Below, in pieces: positions 18,073-28,738 of a stretch of DNA of 52,138 nt. The translations under genes were made by a program, and so were the position numbers. Within the stretch, counting starts at the first letter, position 1. Each line of letters opens with the position of its first letter. Origin of the DNA: an uncultured SAR86 cluster bacterium (GTDB lineage: Bacteria > Pseudomonadota > Gammaproteobacteria > Magnimaribacterales > D2472); contig CACBQK010000006.1 of NCBI GenBank assembly GCA_902541365.1, positions 1-52,138 of the forward strand. Direction: 5' to 3'. The notes under the pieces were generated by a model that was not told where the DNA came from, did not search any database, and saw nothing but the letters and a program-made list of their open reading frames with translations.

Positions 18073-18693
18073 TTATTTTGAATAAAGCTCAACTATAAGA
18101 TTTTCATTTATTTCTGTACTTAGATCAGTTCTATCTGGTACTGATTTAAATACGCCCCTAAAATTCTTTGTATCTACTTCAAGCCAATTGCACTCTTCTC
18201 TTTGTGCTGCTAGATCTAAAGCTGATTGGATTCTTAATTGGCCCTTCTTATTTTCTCTAACTTCAATAACATCTTCAGGCTGAACTTGGTACGAAGGTAT
18301 ATTTACTGTACTGCCATTAACAAGTATTGCTTTATGAGAAACAAGTTGTCTTGACTCTGCACGAGTAGATCCAAATCCCATTCTATAAACAACATTATCT
18401 AATCTTTGTTCTAAGTAAGATAAGAGGTTTTCACCTGTATTACCTTTAGATTTTGCAGCTTTCTTGTAATAATTTCTAAACTGTTTCTCTAAAACTCCAT
18501 ACATCCTTCTAACTTTTTGTTTTTCTCTAAGCTGTAAGCCATAATCTGACAACCTACCTCTTCTGAGCCCGTGAACTCCAGGTGCAGTTTCCATATTACA
18601 TTTAGATTCAACAGCTCTAACACCGCTCTTCAAATAAAGATCTGTACCTTCTCTTCTCGAAAGTCTTAATGATGGTCCTCTATATCTAGCCAT
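18073..18693 (-). CDS. rpsD: 30S ribosomal protein S4
   Basis: S4 initiates 16S rRNA folding and in E. coli represses the alpha operon translationally. The 206 residues equal the E. coli length and include [20 protein letters not shown] and the S4 RNA-binding domain [20 protein letters not shown] with [12 protein letters not shown] full set of zinc cysteines is absent, so it is the zinc-free form. It lies between rpsK and rpoA as usual. Confidence 0.98.
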   Translation of the reverse strand: MARYRGPSLRLSRREGTDLYLKSGVRAVESKCNMETAPGVHGLRRGRLSDYGLQLREKQKVRRMYGVLEKQFRNYYKKAAKSKGNTGENLLSYLEQRLDNVVYRMGFGSTRAESRQLVSHKAILVNGSTVNIPSYQVQPEDVIEVRENKKGQLRIQSALDLAAQREECNWLEVDTKNFRGVFKSVPDRTDLSTEINENLIVELYSK

Positions 18694-18702
18694 TATTTTC
18701 TC

Positions 18703-19080
18703 CTAAACTCTTCTCTTTTTTGGTGGCCTGCATCCATTATGAGGAAGAGGTGTAACGTCAGTTATGCTCTTTATCTTCAGTCCACATGCATTTAATGATC
18801 TAACTGCAGACTCTCTTCCAGCTCCAGGGCCTTTAACTTTTACATCTAAACTTGTCATACCGAAATCTTCTTTAGCAACAGTTCCAACTTTTTCGGCAGC
18901 AATCTGAGCTGCAAAAGGTGTACTCTTTCTTGAGCCCCTAAAACCAGAGCCACCAGAAGTAGCCCAACATACAGCATTACCCTGCTTGTCAGTAATAGTG
19001 ATGATAGTATTATTAAATGAAGAGTGAATATGTGCCACTCCTTCACTTATTACCCTTTTTGTCTTTTTACTTTTAGCCAT
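18703..19080 (-). CDS. rpsK: 30S ribosomal protein S11
   Basis: S11 lies on the 30S platform near the mRNA exit. The 125 residues contain [20 protein letters not shown], the conserved [12 protein letters not shown] and the C-terminal [18 protein letters not shown]. The E. coli protein has 129 residues; only the variable N-terminus is shorter. The gene starts 3 bases after rpsM. Confidence 0.98.
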   Translation of the reverse strand: MAKSKKTKRVISEGVAHIHSSFNNTIITITDKQGNAVCWATSGGSGFRGSRKSTPFAAQIAAEKVGTVAKEDFGMTSLDVKVKGPGAGRESAVRSLNACGLKIKSITDVTPLPHNGCRPPKKRRV

Positions 19081-19083
19081 TCT

Positions 19084-19440
19084 TTATCCTCTCATAGGCT
19101 TTTTAGGGCCTTTTCTTGTTCTTGCATTAGTCTTAGTTCTTTGACCTCTAGTAGGAAGCTTTCTTCTATGTCTAATTCCTCTGTTGGTTCCTAAGTCCAT
19201 TAGTCTTTTAATGTTTACACTTACTTCTCTTCTTAAGTCTCCCTCTAATGTATATTTTGCAACTTCTCCTCTTACTTTTTCTAGCTCATCTTCAGAAAGA
19301 TCAGAAACCTTTTTAGAATATTCAAGGCCTAAAGCATCGCAGATATCTTGTGCCCTATTTCTTCCAATGCCGAAAATATGAGTGAGAGAAATCTCTATGT
19401 GCTTATTTTCTGGAATATTTACACCTGCTATTCTTGCCAT
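19084..19440 (-). CDS. rpsM: 30S ribosomal protein S13
   Basis: S13 contacts the P-site tRNA and bridges to the large subunit. The 118 residues equal E. coli. The helix-two-turn-helix with [11 protein letters not shown] and the basic tail [19 protein letters not shown] are conserved. It follows rpmJ by 5 bases and opens the alpha operon gene set. No separate alpha-operon promoter or leader fits in the gap, so S4 feedback of the E. coli kind would have to work differently. Confidence 0.98.
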   Translation of the reverse strand: MARIAGVNIPENKHIEISLTHIFGIGRNRAQDICDALGLEYSKKVSDLSEDELEKVRGEVAKYTLEGDLRREVSVNIKRLMDLGTNRGIRHRRKLPTRGQRTKTNARTRKGPKKPMRG

Positions 19441-19445
19441 AATAT

Positions 19446-19562
19446 TTAACCTTGTTTTTGCTTATGTTTTGGGTCAGTTTTACAAATTACAAATAAAACA
19501 CCTTTCCTTCTGACTATTTTGCAGTCTCTACAAATTTTCTTAACTGATGCTCTTACTTTCAT
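19446..19562 (-). CDS. rpmJ: 50S ribosomal protein L36
   Basis: This short gene of 38 codons was found by translating the gap between rpsM and secY. The product starts [17 protein letters not shown] and ends PKHKQKQG, almost identical to E. coli L36. The zinc ribbon ligands Cys11, Cys14, Cys27 and His33 are all present, so it is the zinc-binding form. AAGG lies 5 bases before the ATG, and the secY stop is 2 bases upstream, the usual spc-operon end position. Confidence 0.97.
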   Translation of the reverse strand: MKVRASVKKICRDCKIVRRKGVLFVICKTDPKHKQKQG

Positions 19563-19564
19563 AG

Positions 19565-20860
19565 TTACCTTCTATAATTCTTTAAATTTGCTTTCTTCAT
19601 AACAGATGCATATTGACTAGACATCATATGAGATTGAACTTGAGACATAAAATCCATTAAAACTACCACAATAATTAAGATTGAAGTTCCACCTAGATAA
19701 AAAGAAACTCCGGCAAAGTTAATTAAAGCAAGTGGCATTAAACATATTAGTGTTAGATAGATACTTCCAAAAACTGTTAATCGAGCTAAAACACTATCAA
19801 TGTAGTTTGAAGTTTGCTCACCAGGTCTTATGCCTGGTATGTATGCTCCAGATCTTTTCAGATTATCTGCCACTTCTCGAGTATTAAATGTAAGAGCAAG
19901 CCAAATAAAGCAGAAAGATATAATTAGTGCTGAAAATACTAATACATATAACGGCTGACCAGGATTAAGTGCAAGGGTAAGTGATTGTAAAAATCCAGAT
20001 GGATCACCTTGGCCAAACCATTGAGTTAATGATTGAGGGAACAACAAGAAAGTACTTGCAAATATAGCTGGTATAACACCAGCCATATTTACCTTAAAAG
20101 GTAAGTGGCTTGCTTGTGCTTGCATCATCTTTCTGCCTTGTTGTCTTTGTGCATAGTTAACAGTAATCCTTCTTTGGCCTCTTTCTATAAATACTACTGC
20201 CGCAATAACTGCCATAGCTAATACACCAATGCCGATAAGAAGTAATATGTTTAGATCACCCTGTCTTGATTGCTCAAGAGCTTGACCAATAGCCCCAGGC
20301 ATTCCTGACAAAATACTTATAGCAATAATAATGGATATACCATTTCCAATTCCTCTCTCCGAAACCTGCTCTCCTAACCACATTAGGAATATTGTTCCAG
20401 CGACTACAGAAGCTACAGTAGATATGTAGAAAGATATGAAAGGTATATCTAAATATTTAAGACCAGATGCATTTAGAGTGAATGCTAGTGCAGATGCTTG
20501 AATAAGAGCAAGTAAAACTGTTCCATATCTAGTAAATTGAGTTATGGCGTTCCTTCCTGCCTGACCATCCTTTTTAAGCTCCTGCAAATATGGTATTGAG
20601 TTAGAAAATAGTTGCATGATAATTGCAGAAGAAATATAAGGTATTACATTTAAGGCAAAAACACTCATTCTCTCTAAAGCTCCACCGGAGAATAAATTAA
20701 ACATCTCAAGAATAGTTCCTTGATTTTGAGTAAATAAATCTTCTAATCTTTGAGGATCAATACCGGGAATTGGAATATGGGTACCAATTCGATATATAAC
20801 TATCGCAAGGATTACAAACCTAATCCTTTTCCATAAATCTGACATGCTGCTATTTGCCAT
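19565..20860 (-). CDS. secY: Protein translocase subunit SecY
   Basis: SecY forms the protein-conducting channel of the inner membrane with SecE and SecG. The 431 residues show about ten hydrophobic helices. Signatures include [12 protein letters not shown] near the N-terminus, the helix-2 start [30 protein letters not shown], and a C-terminal region with [17 protein letters not shown]. Length is near E. coli (443). It follows rplO by 2 bases and precedes rpmJ. Confidence 0.98.
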   Translation of the reverse strand: MANSSMSDLWKRIRFVILAIVIYRIGTHIPIPGIDPQRLEDLFTQNQGTILEMFNLFSGGALERMSVFALNVIPYISSAIIMQLFSNSIPYLQELKKDGQAGRNAITQFTRYGTVLLALIQASALAFTLNASGLKYLDIPFISFYISTVASVVAGTIFLMWLGEQVSERGIGNGISIIIAISILSGMPGAIGQALEQSRQGDLNILLLIGIGVLAMAVIAAVVFIERGQRRITVNYAQRQQGRKMMQAQASHLPFKVNMAGVIPAIFASTFLLFPQSLTQWFGQGDPSGFLQSLTLALNPGQPLYVLVFSALIISFCFIWLALTFNTREVADNLKRSGAYIPGIRPGEQTSNYIDSVLARLTVFGSIYLTLICLMPLALINFAGVSFYLGGTSILIIVVVLMDFMSQVQSHMMSSQYASVMKKANLKNYRR

Positions 20861-20862
20861 TG

Positions 20863-21306
20863 TTAGCTAACCTTGCCTCCAGATTCCTCAATTGATTTCA
20901 GTGCGCCCTTAGTAACACTTAAGCCATTTACATTTAATGCTTTTGAAAGCTTATGATCGCCATAGATTTTTACTTTATTAATCTTTTTATTAACAAGTTT
21001 TTTCTCTTTGAGAATTTCTAAGCTTACTTCCTTCATTCCATCAAGCATTCTTATATTGATATCTGTCGATAGATTGTTCACTCTAGAAGAAAAACCAAAT
21101 TTTGGTAGTCTTTGCTGAAGTGGCATTTGTCCACCTTCAAACCATCTAGGTATAGATCCTCCAGACCTAGATTTTTGACCTTTGTGGCCTCTTCCGGCTG
21201 TTTTTCCATTACCTGAACCAATACCTCTTCCTACACGTTTTCTATTTGATTTAGTGCCATTATTAGTAAGAGAGTTTAGGGAAAGTATATTATTTTCTTT
21301 AGTCAT
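20863..21306 (-). CDS. rplO: 50S ribosomal protein L15
   Basis: L15 is a late-assembling large-subunit protein with a glycine-arginine-rich extension. The conserved KRVGRGIGSGNGKTAGRGHK and GGSIPRWFEGGQMPLQQRLP are present. I chose the ATG at 21306 (147 residues) over an in-frame TTG at 21315, because GAGG lies 12 bases before the ATG but only 3 before the TTG. The rpmD stop is then one base upstream. The N-terminus (MTKENNILSLNSL) is longer and more polar than in E. coli. Confidence 0.96.
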   Translation of the reverse strand: MTKENNILSLNSLTNNGTKSNRKRVGRGIGSGNGKTAGRGHKGQKSRSGGSIPRWFEGGQMPLQQRLPKFGFSSRVNNLSTDINIRMLDGMKEVSLEILKEKKLVNKKINKVKIYGDHKLSKALNVNGLSVTKGALKSIEESGGKVS

Positions 21307-21307
21307 C

Positions 21308-21493
21308 TTATCCAACTACCTCAACCATATCTGAAATCTTATTAATCATTCCTCTATTACTTGGTGTATCTTCAACAGTTACAACTTGATTCAATTTTTT
21401 AAATCCTAGCCCTTGAATACATAGCTTATGTTTCTTTATTCTGCCAATGCCGCTCTTTATAAGTTTTATTTGGATAGTTTTGCTTGCAGTCAT
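21308..21493 (-). CDS. rpmD: 50S ribosomal protein L30
   Basis: L30 is a small ferredoxin-like protein of the large subunit. The 61 residues contain [20 protein letters not shown] and the central [15 protein letters not shown], matching the E. coli family (59). The ATG overlaps the rpsE stop (ATGA). The gene is absent in some reduced lineages but retained here. Confidence 0.96.
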   Translation of the reverse strand: MTASKTIQIKLIKSGIGRIKKHKLCIQGLGFKKLNQVVTVEDTPSNRGMINKISDMVEVVG

Positions 21494-21999
21494 AGCACTT
21501 CCTCTACTTTCTTACCTCTTCTTTGGGCAACCGTTTCAGGAGATTCCATTGATTTGAGACCATTTATTGTAGCCATAACAACATTAACGGGATTAGTTGA
21601 ACCGTAACATTTAGCAAGAACATTTTGGACTCCAACGAGTTCAAGAACTGCTCTCATAGCACCACCCGCAATAATACCTGTACCTTCTGCAGCAGGCTGC
21701 ATGTAAACATTTGCAGACCCATGTTTAGCTTTCACTGGATACCAAATCGTAGATCCATTTAACTCAACATCTACCATACTTCTTCTGGCATTTTCCATAG
21801 CTTTTTGGATTGCTATTGGAACTTCTTTAGCTTTACCTCTTCCAAAACCAACCTTACCTTTGCCGTCCCCAACAACAGTAAGAGCAGTAAAGCCAAAAAC
21901 TCTTCCACCTTTTACTACTTTAGCAACCCTATTAACTTGAACTAGCTTTTCTTCAAGTAAATCTCCTTGTTGGTTCATATTTGCCATTTCATTTGCCAT
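21490..21999 (-). CDS. rpsE: 30S ribosomal protein S5
   Basis: S5 helps decoding accuracy and mRNA unwinding at the entry tunnel. The dsRNA-binding-like domain [20 protein letters not shown] and [20 protein letters not shown] is clear. The open frame runs upstream to 22041 into rplR, but the ATG at 21999 (169 residues; E. coli 167) follows GGAG by 10 bases and comes just after the rplR stop, so I use it. The stop overlaps the rpmD ATG by 4 bases. Confidence 0.97.
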   Translation of the reverse strand: MANEMANMNQQGDLLEEKLVQVNRVAKVVKGGRVFGFTALTVVGDGKGKVGFGRGKAKEVPIAIQKAMENARRSMVDVELNGSTIWYPVKAKHGSANVYMQPAAEGTGIIAGGAMRAVLELVGVQNVLAKCYGSTNPVNVVMATINGLKSMESPETVAQRRGKKVEEVL

Positions 22000-22003
22000 A
22001 TTG

Positions 22004-22351
22004 CTATATCTCCAAACCTTTTTCTCTTGCTGCCTCAGCAATCATTTTTATCCTTCCGTGATACCTATATCCTGATCTATCAAAAATAACTTTCTTAATA
22101 CCATTCTTGATAGATAAGTCAGCAATCTTTTCTCCCACTTCCTTGGCAGATTGGACGCTTCTACCTTTTGATTTAATACTCTTATCAAGCGTTGAGGTTG
22201 CAGCTAAAACTTTTGCCCCACTCGAATCAATGATTTGTGCATAAATGTGCTGAGAGGATTTAAATACAGTAAGCCTTGGAAGATCCTGAGATTTTATTCT
22301 CATTCTTGTTTTTTTAGCTCTTCTTAGCCTTGATTCATTCTTAATACTCAT
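22004..22351 (-). CDS. rplR: 50S ribosomal protein L18
   Basis: L18 carries 5S rRNA into the large subunit with L5. The 115 residues (E. coli 117) contain [20 protein letters not shown] and the C-terminal [20 protein letters not shown]. The ATG shares one base with the rplF stop (22351). Confidence 0.98.
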   Translation of the reverse strand: MSIKNESRLRRAKKTRMRIKSQDLPRLTVFKSSQHIYAQIIDSSGAKVLAATSTLDKSIKSKGRSVQSAKEVGEKIADLSIKNGIKKVIFDRSGYRYHGRIKMIAEAAREKGLEI

Positions 22352-22893
22352 TAGGCACCACCTGCAGCTTTTTTAGCTTCTTTTCTTTTAATTCTCTCAT
22401 CCGAATATTTAACACCTTTTCCTTTATAAGGTTCAGGTGGTCTAAATGCTCTAATTTCTGAAGCAACTTGTCCTAAGACTTGTTTATCATGACTTTTAAG
22501 GACTATTTCTGTTTGCGATGGAGTTTCTACGCTAACACTTTCAGGAAGCTCATATTTAATTGGATGAGAAAAACCTAAAGTTAAATCCAAAGTCTTCCCT
22601 GATGCTTTTGCTCTATAACCAACTCCAACTAACTCCAATTTCTTTTCAAAGCCTTGGGAAACTCCCACAACCATATTTTTTAAGATAGCTCTTGTAGTTC
22701 CGCCCATAGCAACTGACTCTTGATAATCTCCATATGAAACTAAGACTTCGTTTTCAGAAATATCTACTGTCACATCTTTAACAAGCTCAAATTCCATAGA
22801 ACCGTTTTTACCTGAGACTGAAACTAAATTATCATTCAGCTCAACCTTGACGCCATCTGGAATAGTAATAGGTTGTTTTGCAACTCTAGACAT
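22351..22893 (-). CDS. rplF: 50S ribosomal protein L6
   Basis: L6 sits at the base of the L7/L12 stalk near the sarcin-ricin loop. The 180 residues form two similar domains; the signature PEPYKGKGVKYSDERIKRKE is at the C-terminus and VGVGYRAKASGKTLDLTLGF in the second domain. Length is near E. coli (177). It follows rpsH directly without a gap. Confidence 0.98.
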   Translation of the reverse strand: MSRVAKQPITIPDGVKVELNDNLVSVSGKNGSMEFELVKDVTVDISENEVLVSYGDYQESVAMGGTTRAILKNMVVGVSQGFEKKLELVGVGYRAKASGKTLDLTLGFSHPIKYELPESVSVETPSQTEIVLKSHDKQVLGQVASEIRAFRPPEPYKGKGVKYSDERIKRKEAKKAAGGA

Positions 22894-23289
22894 TTAAAAA
22901 ACCTCCACCAAAATCTCACCACCAACATTCTTGCTTTTTGCAGCTCTGTCAGTCATTAAGCCTTGATTCGTAGATAAAACGTAAATACCTAAACCAGCTT
23001 TAACATTAGATAGATCTCTAGTGCCTGAGTATTTTCTTAGACCTGGTCTAGAAATTCTCTTTAGATCTTTAATAGCAGGTTTTCCGTTAAAGTATTTAAG
23101 GTTGACACTAATCTCATCCTTGCCGCCATTATCAATCTTTTCACAAGAATTTAAATATCCTTCCTCAATTAACACATTAACTAAGTCATGCTTTATCTTA
23201 GAATAAGGTACGATAACGGAATCTTTACCTCTCATGAGGCCATTTCTTATTCTGTTAAGGCAATCTGATATAGGATCTTGAAAACTCAT
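22894..23289 (-). CDS. rpsH: 30S ribosomal protein S8
   Basis: S8 binds the central domain of 16S rRNA and in E. coli represses the spc operon through the rplE region. The 131 residues (E. coli 130) include DPISDCLNRIRNGLMRGKDS, the aromatic-rich core, and GLGIYVLSTNQGLMTDRAAK. It is 7 bases after rpsN. Confidence 0.98.
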   Translation of the reverse strand: MSFQDPISDCLNRIRNGLMRGKDSVIVPYSKIKHDLVNVLIEEGYLNSCEKIDNGGKDEISVNLKYFNGKPAIKDLKRISRPGLRKYSGTRDLSNVKAGLGIYVLSTNQGLMTDRAAKSKNVGGEILVEVF

Positions 23290-23296
23290 AATATAT

Positions 23297-23602
23297 TTAC
23301 CAACTTGATTTAACTAATCCAGGAATATCGCCACGCATGGCAGCTTCCCTTAATTTAATTCTACTCAGACCAAACTTTCTATAAACAGCATGTGGTCTCC
23401 CGGTTATTGAACATCTTCTTTGAACTCTTGATGGACTAGCATTTCTAGGAAGCTTTTGTAATTTTCTATACGCTTCAAATCTTTCTTCATCTGTCTTAGT
23501 CATATCTAAGAAAGTTTTTTTGAGTTCAGCTCTTTTAGTTGCATATTTAGCAACCATTTTCATTCTTTTGTTTTCTCTCGCTATAAGTGATTTTCTAGTC
23601 AT
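23297..23602 (-). CDS. rpsN: 30S ribosomal protein S14 (long, zinc-free form)
   Basis: S14 assembles late into the 30S head. The 101 residues match the long form of E. coli and contain [20 protein letters not shown] and [20 protein letters not shown]. The CxxC pairs of the short zinc-binding form are missing, so the protein does not need zinc, in contrast to L36 in the same cluster. Confidence 0.98.
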   Translation of the reverse strand: MTRKSLIARENKRMKMVAKYATKRAELKKTFLDMTKTDEERFEAYRKLQKLPRNASPSRVQRRCSITGRPHAVYRKFGLSRIKLREAAMRGDIPGLVKSSW

Positions 23603-23607
23603 AATTT

Positions 23608-24147
23608 CTACTTCTTAAATGGGAAGTTCAATTCTTCCAATAAAACTTTTGCATCAGCAGGATTATTTGCTGATGTATTAACACAAATATCCATACCCCT
23701 AATTTGATCTATATTGTCATAGTTTATTTCTGGGAATATTATTTGTTCCTTAATTCCAAAACTATAATTTCCTTGTTTATCAAATGATTTTGGATTTAGC
23801 CCTCTAAAGTCTCTTTCCCTAGGAATAGCAACATTGATAAGTCTTTCAACGAAGTCATACATTCTTTTACCTCTTAGAGTAACTTTACATCCCATAGGCC
23901 AACCCTCTCTGATTTTAAAACTTGCAACTGATTTTCTTGCATTAGTTACAAGTGGTTTTTGACCAGAAATTGATTGAAGATCATCAACAGCATTTGTAAG
24001 ATGCTTCTTATCATTTACGGCTTGTCCAACACCCATGTTGATAACTATTTTTGTAAGCTTTGGTAAAGCCATAACATTGCTTTCCCCAAGCCTATCCTTA
24101 AGTATAGGCACAATTTCGTCTTTATATTTTTGATGCAAACTAGCCAT
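23608..24147 (-). CDS. rplE: 50S ribosomal protein L5
   Basis: L5 binds 5S rRNA and contacts P-site tRNA at the central protuberance. The 179 residues equal E. coli and contain [38 protein letters not shown] and [20 protein letters not shown]. It lies 5 bases before rpsN and 3 bases after rplX. Confidence 0.98.
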   Translation of the reverse strand: MASLHQKYKDEIVPILKDRLGESNVMALPKLTKIVINMGVGQAVNDKKHLTNAVDDLQSISGQKPLVTNARKSVASFKIREGWPMGCKVTLRGKRMYDFVERLINVAIPRERDFRGLNPKSFDKQGNYSFGIKEQIIFPEINYDNIDQIRGMDICVNTSANNPADAKVLLEELNFPFKK

Positions 24148-24150
24148 TTT

Positions 24151-24477
24151 TTATACTACTTTTCCTGTTTTTTTATTAAGTCTTTCTTTCTTCCCTGTCT
24201 TCTCATCTATTTTCATTGAGATCCTAGAGCCTTTTTTTGTTTTTGAGTCCCATATTTGTATATTTGATAAATCAATTGGTGATTCTTGTTCAACAATCCC
24301 ACCAGTAATCCCTAACTGAGGATTTGGCTTGGTATGCTTTTTCACAATATTAATACCTGAAACAAAAGCTTTATTTTTCTTGATACTTGTAATCGTTCCA
24401 GTCTTACCCACATCTCTACCTGCAATAACTACAACCTCATCACCAGTTTTAAGTCTTGTTCTTACATTACTTTTCAT
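24151..24477 (-). CDS. rplX: 50S ribosomal protein L24
   Basis: L24 is an assembly initiator near the tunnel exit. The 108 residues (E. coli 104) have the KOW motif GDEVVVIAGRDVGKTGTITS and the conserved GINIVKKHTKPNPQ and GGIVEQESPID. It directly abuts rplN. Confidence 0.98.
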   Translation of the reverse strand: MKSNVRTRLKTGDEVVVIAGRDVGKTGTITSIKKNKAFVSGINIVKKHTKPNPQLGITGGIVEQESPIDLSNIQIWDSKTKKGSRISMKIDEKTGKKERLNKKTGKVV

Positions 24478-24846
24478 TTAAAGAACCTCCGGTGCAAGTG
24501 ATAAGATTTTCATAAAATTACCAGACCTTAACTCTCTGGTAACTGGTCCAAAAACTCTTGTACCAATAGGTGCGTTTTGCTGGTTAAGAAGAACTGCAGC
24601 ATTTTCATCAAACTTTATTAATGATCCATCTCTTCTTCTTACTCCTTTCTTTGTTCTGACCACAAGAGCATTTACAACTTGTCCTTTTTTTACTTTACCA
24701 GTAGGTATAGCTTCTCTAACAGCAACCTTAATAATGTCCCCGACGTTTGCATATCGTCTCTTGGAACCACCAAGGACCTTTATACACATCACAGATCTAG
24801 CTCCGCTATTATCAGCAATATTAAGTATTGATTGCATTTGTATCAT
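24478..24846 (-). CDS. rplN: 50S ribosomal protein L14
   Basis: L14 forms an intersubunit bridge and is the target of the RsfS silencing factor. The family start [17 protein letters not shown] fixes the ATG at 24846 (122 residues, as E. coli is 123); a longer open frame to 24888 lies inside rpsQ. GGAGG is 9 bases upstream. The start shares one base with the rpsQ stop (TAATG). Confidence 0.98.
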   Translation of the reverse strand: MIQMQSILNIADNSGARSVMCIKVLGGSKRRYANVGDIIKVAVREAIPTGKVKKGQVVNALVVRTKKGVRRRDGSLIKFDENAAVLLNQQNAPIGTRVFGPVTRELRSGNFMKILSLAPEVL

Positions 24847-25106
24847 TAGGAATCGCCTCCGCTTGAATCTGATTCCTCTAAAATCCAAGTCTTTGTTTTT
24901 GAAAAAGGCTTACACTCTTTCACTGATACAAAATCACCGATATTTGCAACATTATTTTCGTCATGAGCATGAACTTTAGTTGATCTCCTCGTTATCTTTC
25001 CATATAAAGGATGTTTAACTTTTCTTTCCACTTTAACGGTGATAGTTTTATCAGCTTTATTGCTTACAACAACTCCTGATAATATTCTTGGATTCTTATT
25101 TTCCAT
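24846..25106 (-). CDS. rpsQ: 30S ribosomal protein S17
   Basis: S17 is an OB-fold 16S-binding protein. I place the start at the ATG at 25106 (86 residues; E. coli 84), because AGG lies 8 bases before it and the product then begins [15 protein letters not shown], close to the family. Two ATGs further upstream (25112 and 25121) would add residues with no counterpart. The core [20 protein letters not shown] is conserved. The start overlaps the end of rpmC by 11 bases. Confidence 0.96.
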   Translation of the reverse strand: MENKNPRILSGVVVSNKADKTITVKVERKVKHPLYGKITRRSTKVHAHDENNVANIGDFVSVKECKPFSKTKTWILEESDSSGGDS

Positions 25107-25314
25107 TTTCATCACCTGCATTATTTTTCTCAGATATAACCGTTTTAATTCTTGCCACCTGTTTTCTGTTTAGTCTAATTTTATGAGTTTCATTTAGTTG
25201 GCCAGTCTTAAGTTTTAAGTTATCCTCAAACTGTTCTTTATATATATTTTCAAGACTCTTATTGAGATCAGAAACTGACATACCTCTTAACTTATCTAAT
25301 TCTTTATTAGCCAT
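25096..25314 (-). CDS. rpmC: 50S ribosomal protein L29
   Basis: L29 lies beside the tunnel exit next to L23 and helps dock the signal recognition particle. The 72 residues form the usual two-helix hairpin: [19 protein letters not shown], then [20 protein letters not shown]. The C-terminus is about nine residues longer than E. coli (63) and encodes a polar tail that overlaps the S17 start. Confidence 0.97.
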   Translation of the reverse strand: MANKELDKLRGMSVSDLNKSLENIYKEQFEDNLKLKTGQLNETHKIRLNRKQVARIKTVISEKNNAGDENGK

Positions 25315-25316
25315 TT

Positions 25317-25727
25317 TTAATTCTCTTTTTCCTTGAACACAGTCTTAACTGGAAGCTTTGCACTAGCCAATCTGAATGCCTCTCTTGCAACTTCTTCACT
25401 AACACCAGACATTTCATACAAAACCTTTCCTGGCTGAACAAGAGCAACCCAATACTCAACATTACCTTTACCCTTACCCATTCTGGTTTCAAGTGGTTTC
25501 TTTGTTATTGGTTTATCAGGGAATATTCGTATCCAAATGTTCCCACCCCTCTTGACATATCTTGTCATGGCTCTTCTTGCAGACTCGATTTGACGAGATG
25601 TAATTCTTCCCCTAGTTTGTGCAACTAGTCCAAATCTTCCAAATGCAACAGTATTACCATTTTGAGCAAGACCTCTGTTCCTGCCTTTATGCATTTTTCT
25701 ATATTTTGTCTGTTTTGGCTGTAACAT
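25317..25727 (-). CDS. rplP: 50S ribosomal protein L16
   Basis: L16 lines the A-site tRNA path. The 136 residues equal E. coli. [20 protein letters not shown] and the arginine-rich [20 protein letters not shown] are conserved; the latter contains the arginine hydroxylated by YcfD in E. coli. It is 5 bases after rpsC and 2 bases before rpmC. Confidence 0.98.
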   Translation of the reverse strand: MLQPKQTKYRKMHKGRNRGLAQNGNTVAFGRFGLVAQTRGRITSRQIESARRAMTRYVKRGGNIWIRIFPDKPITKKPLETRMGKGKGNVEYWVALVQPGKVLYEMSGVSEEVAREAFRLASAKLPVKTVFKEKEN

Positions 25728-25732
25728 AATAT

Positions 25733-26389
25733 TTAACTGTTAACTCCCTCTTTAATTGGATCTCCAATAATTTCGCCCTTATAGACCCAAACTTTTATTC
25801 CAATAATTCCATATGTAGTTAATGCTTCAGCAGTTCCATAATCCACATCAGCTCTTAAAGTATGAAGTGGAACTCTGCCCTCTCTGTACCATTCAGTTCT
25901 GGCAATTTCAGCACCATTTAATCTTCCAGAGATTTCCACCCTTACGCCTTTAGCACTCTGTCTTAATGCGCTTTGGACAGCTCTTTTCATAGCTCTCCTA
26001 AATTGGACTCTTCTCTCAAGTTGTTGGGCAACTGATTCAGCAAGTATTGTTGCATCTAAATCAGGCTTTCTTACTTCCTTTATATTTACTTGCGTCGGAA
26101 GATTAACAATTTTTTTAATTTGTTTTTTAAGGTTTTCTATTTCCTCGCCCTTTTTACCGATAATTATTCCAGGTCTCGATGAGTGGATATTCACAACATA
26201 AGCTTGAGCAGATCTATCTAATTCAACTTTGCTAATTGATGAGAATTTAAGCTTAGTACCAATGAACTCTCTTACCTTAAGGTCTTCATTTAAAAATTTT
26301 GGATAATCTTTACCTTTTGCATACCAATTAGCATTATGCTTCTTGATAATTCCAAGTCTCATTCCTGTTGGATGTACTTTCTGACCCAT
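25733..26389 (-). CDS. rpsC: 30S ribosomal protein S3
   Basis: S3 forms part of the mRNA entry tunnel. The family start [18 protein letters not shown] fixes the ATG at 26389 (218 residues); the open frame extends to 26428 inside rplV. A KH domain with [20 protein letters not shown] and the C-terminal [20 protein letters not shown] are clear. The C-terminus is about 15 residues shorter than E. coli (233). The ATG shares one base with the rplV stop. Confidence 0.98.
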   Translation of the reverse strand: MGQKVHPTGMRLGIIKKHNANWYAKGKDYPKFLNEDLKVREFIGTKLKFSSISKVELDRSAQAYVVNIHSSRPGIIIGKKGEEIENLKKQIKKIVNLPTQVNIKEVRKPDLDATILAESVAQQLERRVQFRRAMKRAVQSALRQSAKGVRVEISGRLNGAEIARTEWYREGRVPLHTLRADVDYGTAEALTTYGIIGIKVWVYKGEIIGDPIKEGVNS

Positions 26390-26727
26390 TAAGCTTCTCC
26401 GTCCGCTAAAATAATTTCTATATGGCAAGTTGGCTTTATAATTCTGTCAGCTCTTCCCCTTGCCCTTGGTTTCATTCTCTTCAATCTCAATCCTTGATTA
26501 ACTATTACTGACTTAACAAAAAGTTTGTCGATGTCTGCATTCTCATTATGCTCAGCGTTTGCTATTGCAGACTCTAGTAATTTTTTCATAACTTCTGAGC
26601 CTTTCTTTTTGCTGAACGAAAGGAAGTCCATTGCTTCTTGAATAGTTTTACCTCTGATCACATCCGCAACGAGACCTGCCTTTTGTGGCGATAATCTTGT
26701 TCCTTTTAAATATGCTCTAGTTTCCAT
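26389..26727 (-). CDS. rplV: 50S ribosomal protein L22
   Basis: L22 lines the exit tunnel with a beta-hairpin and is a known site of macrolide-resistance changes. The 112 residues (E. coli 110) include [20 protein letters not shown], the hairpin region [17 protein letters not shown] and the end [10 protein letters not shown]. One-base overlaps link it to rpsS and rpsC. Confidence 0.98.
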   Translation of the reverse strand: METRAYLKGTRLSPQKAGLVADVIRGKTIQEAMDFLSFSKKKGSEVMKKLLESAIANAEHNENADIDKLFVKSVIVNQGLRLKRMKPRARGRADRIIKPTCHIEIILADGEA

Positions 26728-26999
26728 TATTTTGCCTTCCTATCTCCTGAATGCATTTTGAAAGTCCTAGTTAATGCAAATTCACCGAGTTTATGCCCAA
26801 CCATGTCTTCATTTATGTAAACGGGAACATGCTGTCTTCCATTATGAACAGCAATCGTAAGACCAACCATTGTAGGTGAGATCATAGATCTTCTTGACCA
26901 AGTCTTTATAGGCTTCTTGTCATTATTAGCTATCGCAGCATCTACCTTTTTCTGCAAAGATAAATCTATAAATGGTCCCTTTTTAAGCGATCTTGGCAT
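26727..26999 (-). CDS. rpsS: 30S ribosomal protein S19
   Basis: S19 pairs with S13 in the 30S head. The 90 residues start [19 protein letters not shown] and include the signature [20 protein letters not shown]. Start and stop overlap rplB and rplV by one base each. Confidence 0.98.
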   Translation of the reverse strand: MPRSLKKGPFIDLSLQKKVDAAIANNDKKPIKTWSRRSMISPTMVGLTIAVHNGRQHVPVYINEDMVGHKLGEFALTRTFKMHSGDRKAK

Positions 27000-27832
27000 T
27001 ATTTGTTCCTCTTACCTCTTCTTCTGACAATTAAGTTATCAGATCTCGTATTCTTTCTAGTTTTGTATCCCTTGGTTGGAACGCCCCATGGGGTAGAAGG
27101 ATGTCTTCCACCTGATGTTCTTCCCTCACCTCCTCCATGGGGGTGGTCAATAGGGTTCATAGCGACACCTCTTACAGTTGGTCTCTTACCTCTCCATCTA
27201 TTTGCTCCAGCTTTTCCAATAGACTTAAGATTATTCTCTTGATTTGATACTGTTCCAAGAGTAGCTCTGCAATCAGAAAGAACTTTTCTCATCTCTCCTG
27301 ATTGTAACCTTAAGGTTGAGTAGATTCCTTCTTTTGCTACAAGTCTTGCAGAAGTCCCAGCACTTCTGGCTATCTGTCCACCTTTACCAGGTTTCATTTC
27401 TACACAGTGAATATTTGTGCCAAGAGGAATATCCTTTAATTTAAGCGAGTTACCATCCTTAATATCGGCTTTATCGGAGGAAATAATTTCTGTACCTATT
27501 TCCATTTTACTGGGACATAAAATATACCTTCTCTCTCCGTCAGCATATTTGAGAAGAGCAATGTTAGCTGATCTGTTTGGATCGTATTCAATTCTTTCGA
27601 CAATAGCTGGTATATCAAGCTTATTCCTCTTAAAGTCAATTACTCTGTAATGACGCTTATGACCTCCACCTTGATGTCTTACGGTTATTCTCCCGTTATT
27701 GTTTCTTCCACCTTTCTTAGATTTTGGCTCTATAAGGCCTTTAAAAGGCTTACCTTTGTGCAAATTGTTCTTCTTAAGAGAGACAACAAATCTTCTGCCT
27801 GGACTAGTTGGTTTTGCTTTTTGAACAGGCAT
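26999..27832 (-). CDS. rplB: 50S ribosomal protein L2
   Basis: L2 supports subunit association and the peptidyl-transferase centre. The 277 residues (E. coli 273) include [20 protein letters not shown] and the highly conserved [20 protein letters not shown], which contains the histidine equivalent to E. coli His229. It lies one base after rplW. Confidence 0.98.
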   Translation of the reverse strand: MPVQKAKPTSPGRRFVVSLKKNNLHKGKPFKGLIEPKSKKGGRNNNGRITVRHQGGGHKRHYRVIDFKRNKLDIPAIVERIEYDPNRSANIALLKYADGERRYILCPSKMEIGTEIISSDKADIKDGNSLKLKDIPLGTNIHCVEMKPGKGGQIARSAGTSARLVAKEGIYSTLRLQSGEMRKVLSDCRATLGTVSNQENNLKSIGKAGANRWRGKRPTVRGVAMNPIDHPHGGGEGRTSGGRHPSTPWGVPTKGYKTRKNTRSDNLIVRRRGKRNK

Positions 27833-27833
27833 C

Positions 27834-28127
27834 TTAGTTCACTCCCTCGAATTGAATATCAGAATCAGGACTCAAAGACACAAAGGCCTTTTTGTAATCA
27901 GATCTTTTATAAACTCCAAATCTATTTCTTTTAGTCTTACCTTTAACAATTGAAGTAGTTACTTTTACAACAGTTACATTGAAAAGATTTTCCACAGCTT
28001 TCTTAATTTCTCTTTTGTTAGCTCCTTTATCGACCTTAAAAACAATTTGCTTTAAATCTTGACTGAGCTGAGAAGATTGTTCAGTTATATGAGGGGCTTT
28101 GAGAACTTTGTATAATTTCATATCCAT
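27834..28127 (-). CDS. rplW: 50S ribosomal protein L23
   Basis: L23 is the docking site for trigger factor and SRP at the tunnel exit. The 97 residues (E. coli 100) contain [12 protein letters not shown] at the N-terminus, [20 protein letters not shown] and the [20 protein letters not shown] segment. The trigger-factor contact glutamate expected in the TEQS stretch is present. The ATG shares one base with the rplD stop. Confidence 0.97.
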   Translation of the reverse strand: MDMKLYKVLKAPHITEQSSQLSQDLKQIVFKVDKGANKREIKKAVENLFNVTVVKVTTSIVKGKTKRNRFGVYKRSDYKKAFVSLSPDSDIQFEGVN

Positions 28128-28738
28128 TAGATAAGCTCCTCTATCTTCTTGAAAGCTGCAGGTGTAATTGCAACCTTATGTGGCTTAAGCAACATAACCG
28201 GATTAATTTCGGCGGTTGTGACGACATTCACATGAGGAATGTTTCGAGATGCTAAATGTAAATTCTTATCAATTTCATCAGTGATAATTAGTACATTCTC
28301 TAAAGATAGTTTAGATAAAAAACTAACCATTTCTTTTGTTTTTGGATTCTTTATTTTTGGATGCTCAACAGCAATAAGCTTTTCTTGTCTAAGAAGCTCA
28401 GAGAAGATTGACCTCAATGCAGCTTTGTACATTTTCTTATTTATTTTTTTTGAATAGTCTCTTGGTCTTGAAGCAAATGTTACTCCTCCGCCCCTCCAAA
28501 TTGGACTCCTAATAGTTCCCGCTCTTGCTCTGCCAGTTCCTTTTTGTCTATATGGCTTCTTTCCACCGCCTCTTACTTCAGATCTGTTCTTCTGCTTATG
28601 AGAGCCCTGTCTCATGCCAGCAAGATAGGTTACAACTGCCTGATGAACTAAAGATTCGTTATAGTCTTTAACAAAAGCGTCGGAAAGAACAATATCTTCT
28701 TTCTTACTTTTTGATGTGGACAGTACGCTTAACTTCAT
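28127..28738 (-). CDS. rplD: 50S ribosomal protein L4
   Basis: L4 lines the exit tunnel and in E. coli also shuts off the S10 operon by attenuation. The 203 residues (E. coli 201) contain the tunnel loop region with [20 protein letters not shown] and [20 protein letters not shown]. Overlap with rplC is 4 bases. The S10 leader here looks too short for E. coli-style L4 control. Confidence 0.98.
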   Translation of the reverse strand: MKLSVLSTSKSKKEDIVLSDAFVKDYNESLVHQAVVTYLAGMRQGSHKQKNRSEVRGGGKKPYRQKGTGRARAGTIRSPIWRGGGVTFASRPRDYSKKINKKMYKAALRSIFSELLRQEKLIAVEHPKIKNPKTKEMVSFLSKLSLENVLIITDEIDKNLHLASRNIPHVNVVTTAEINPVMLLKPHKVAITPAAFKKIEELI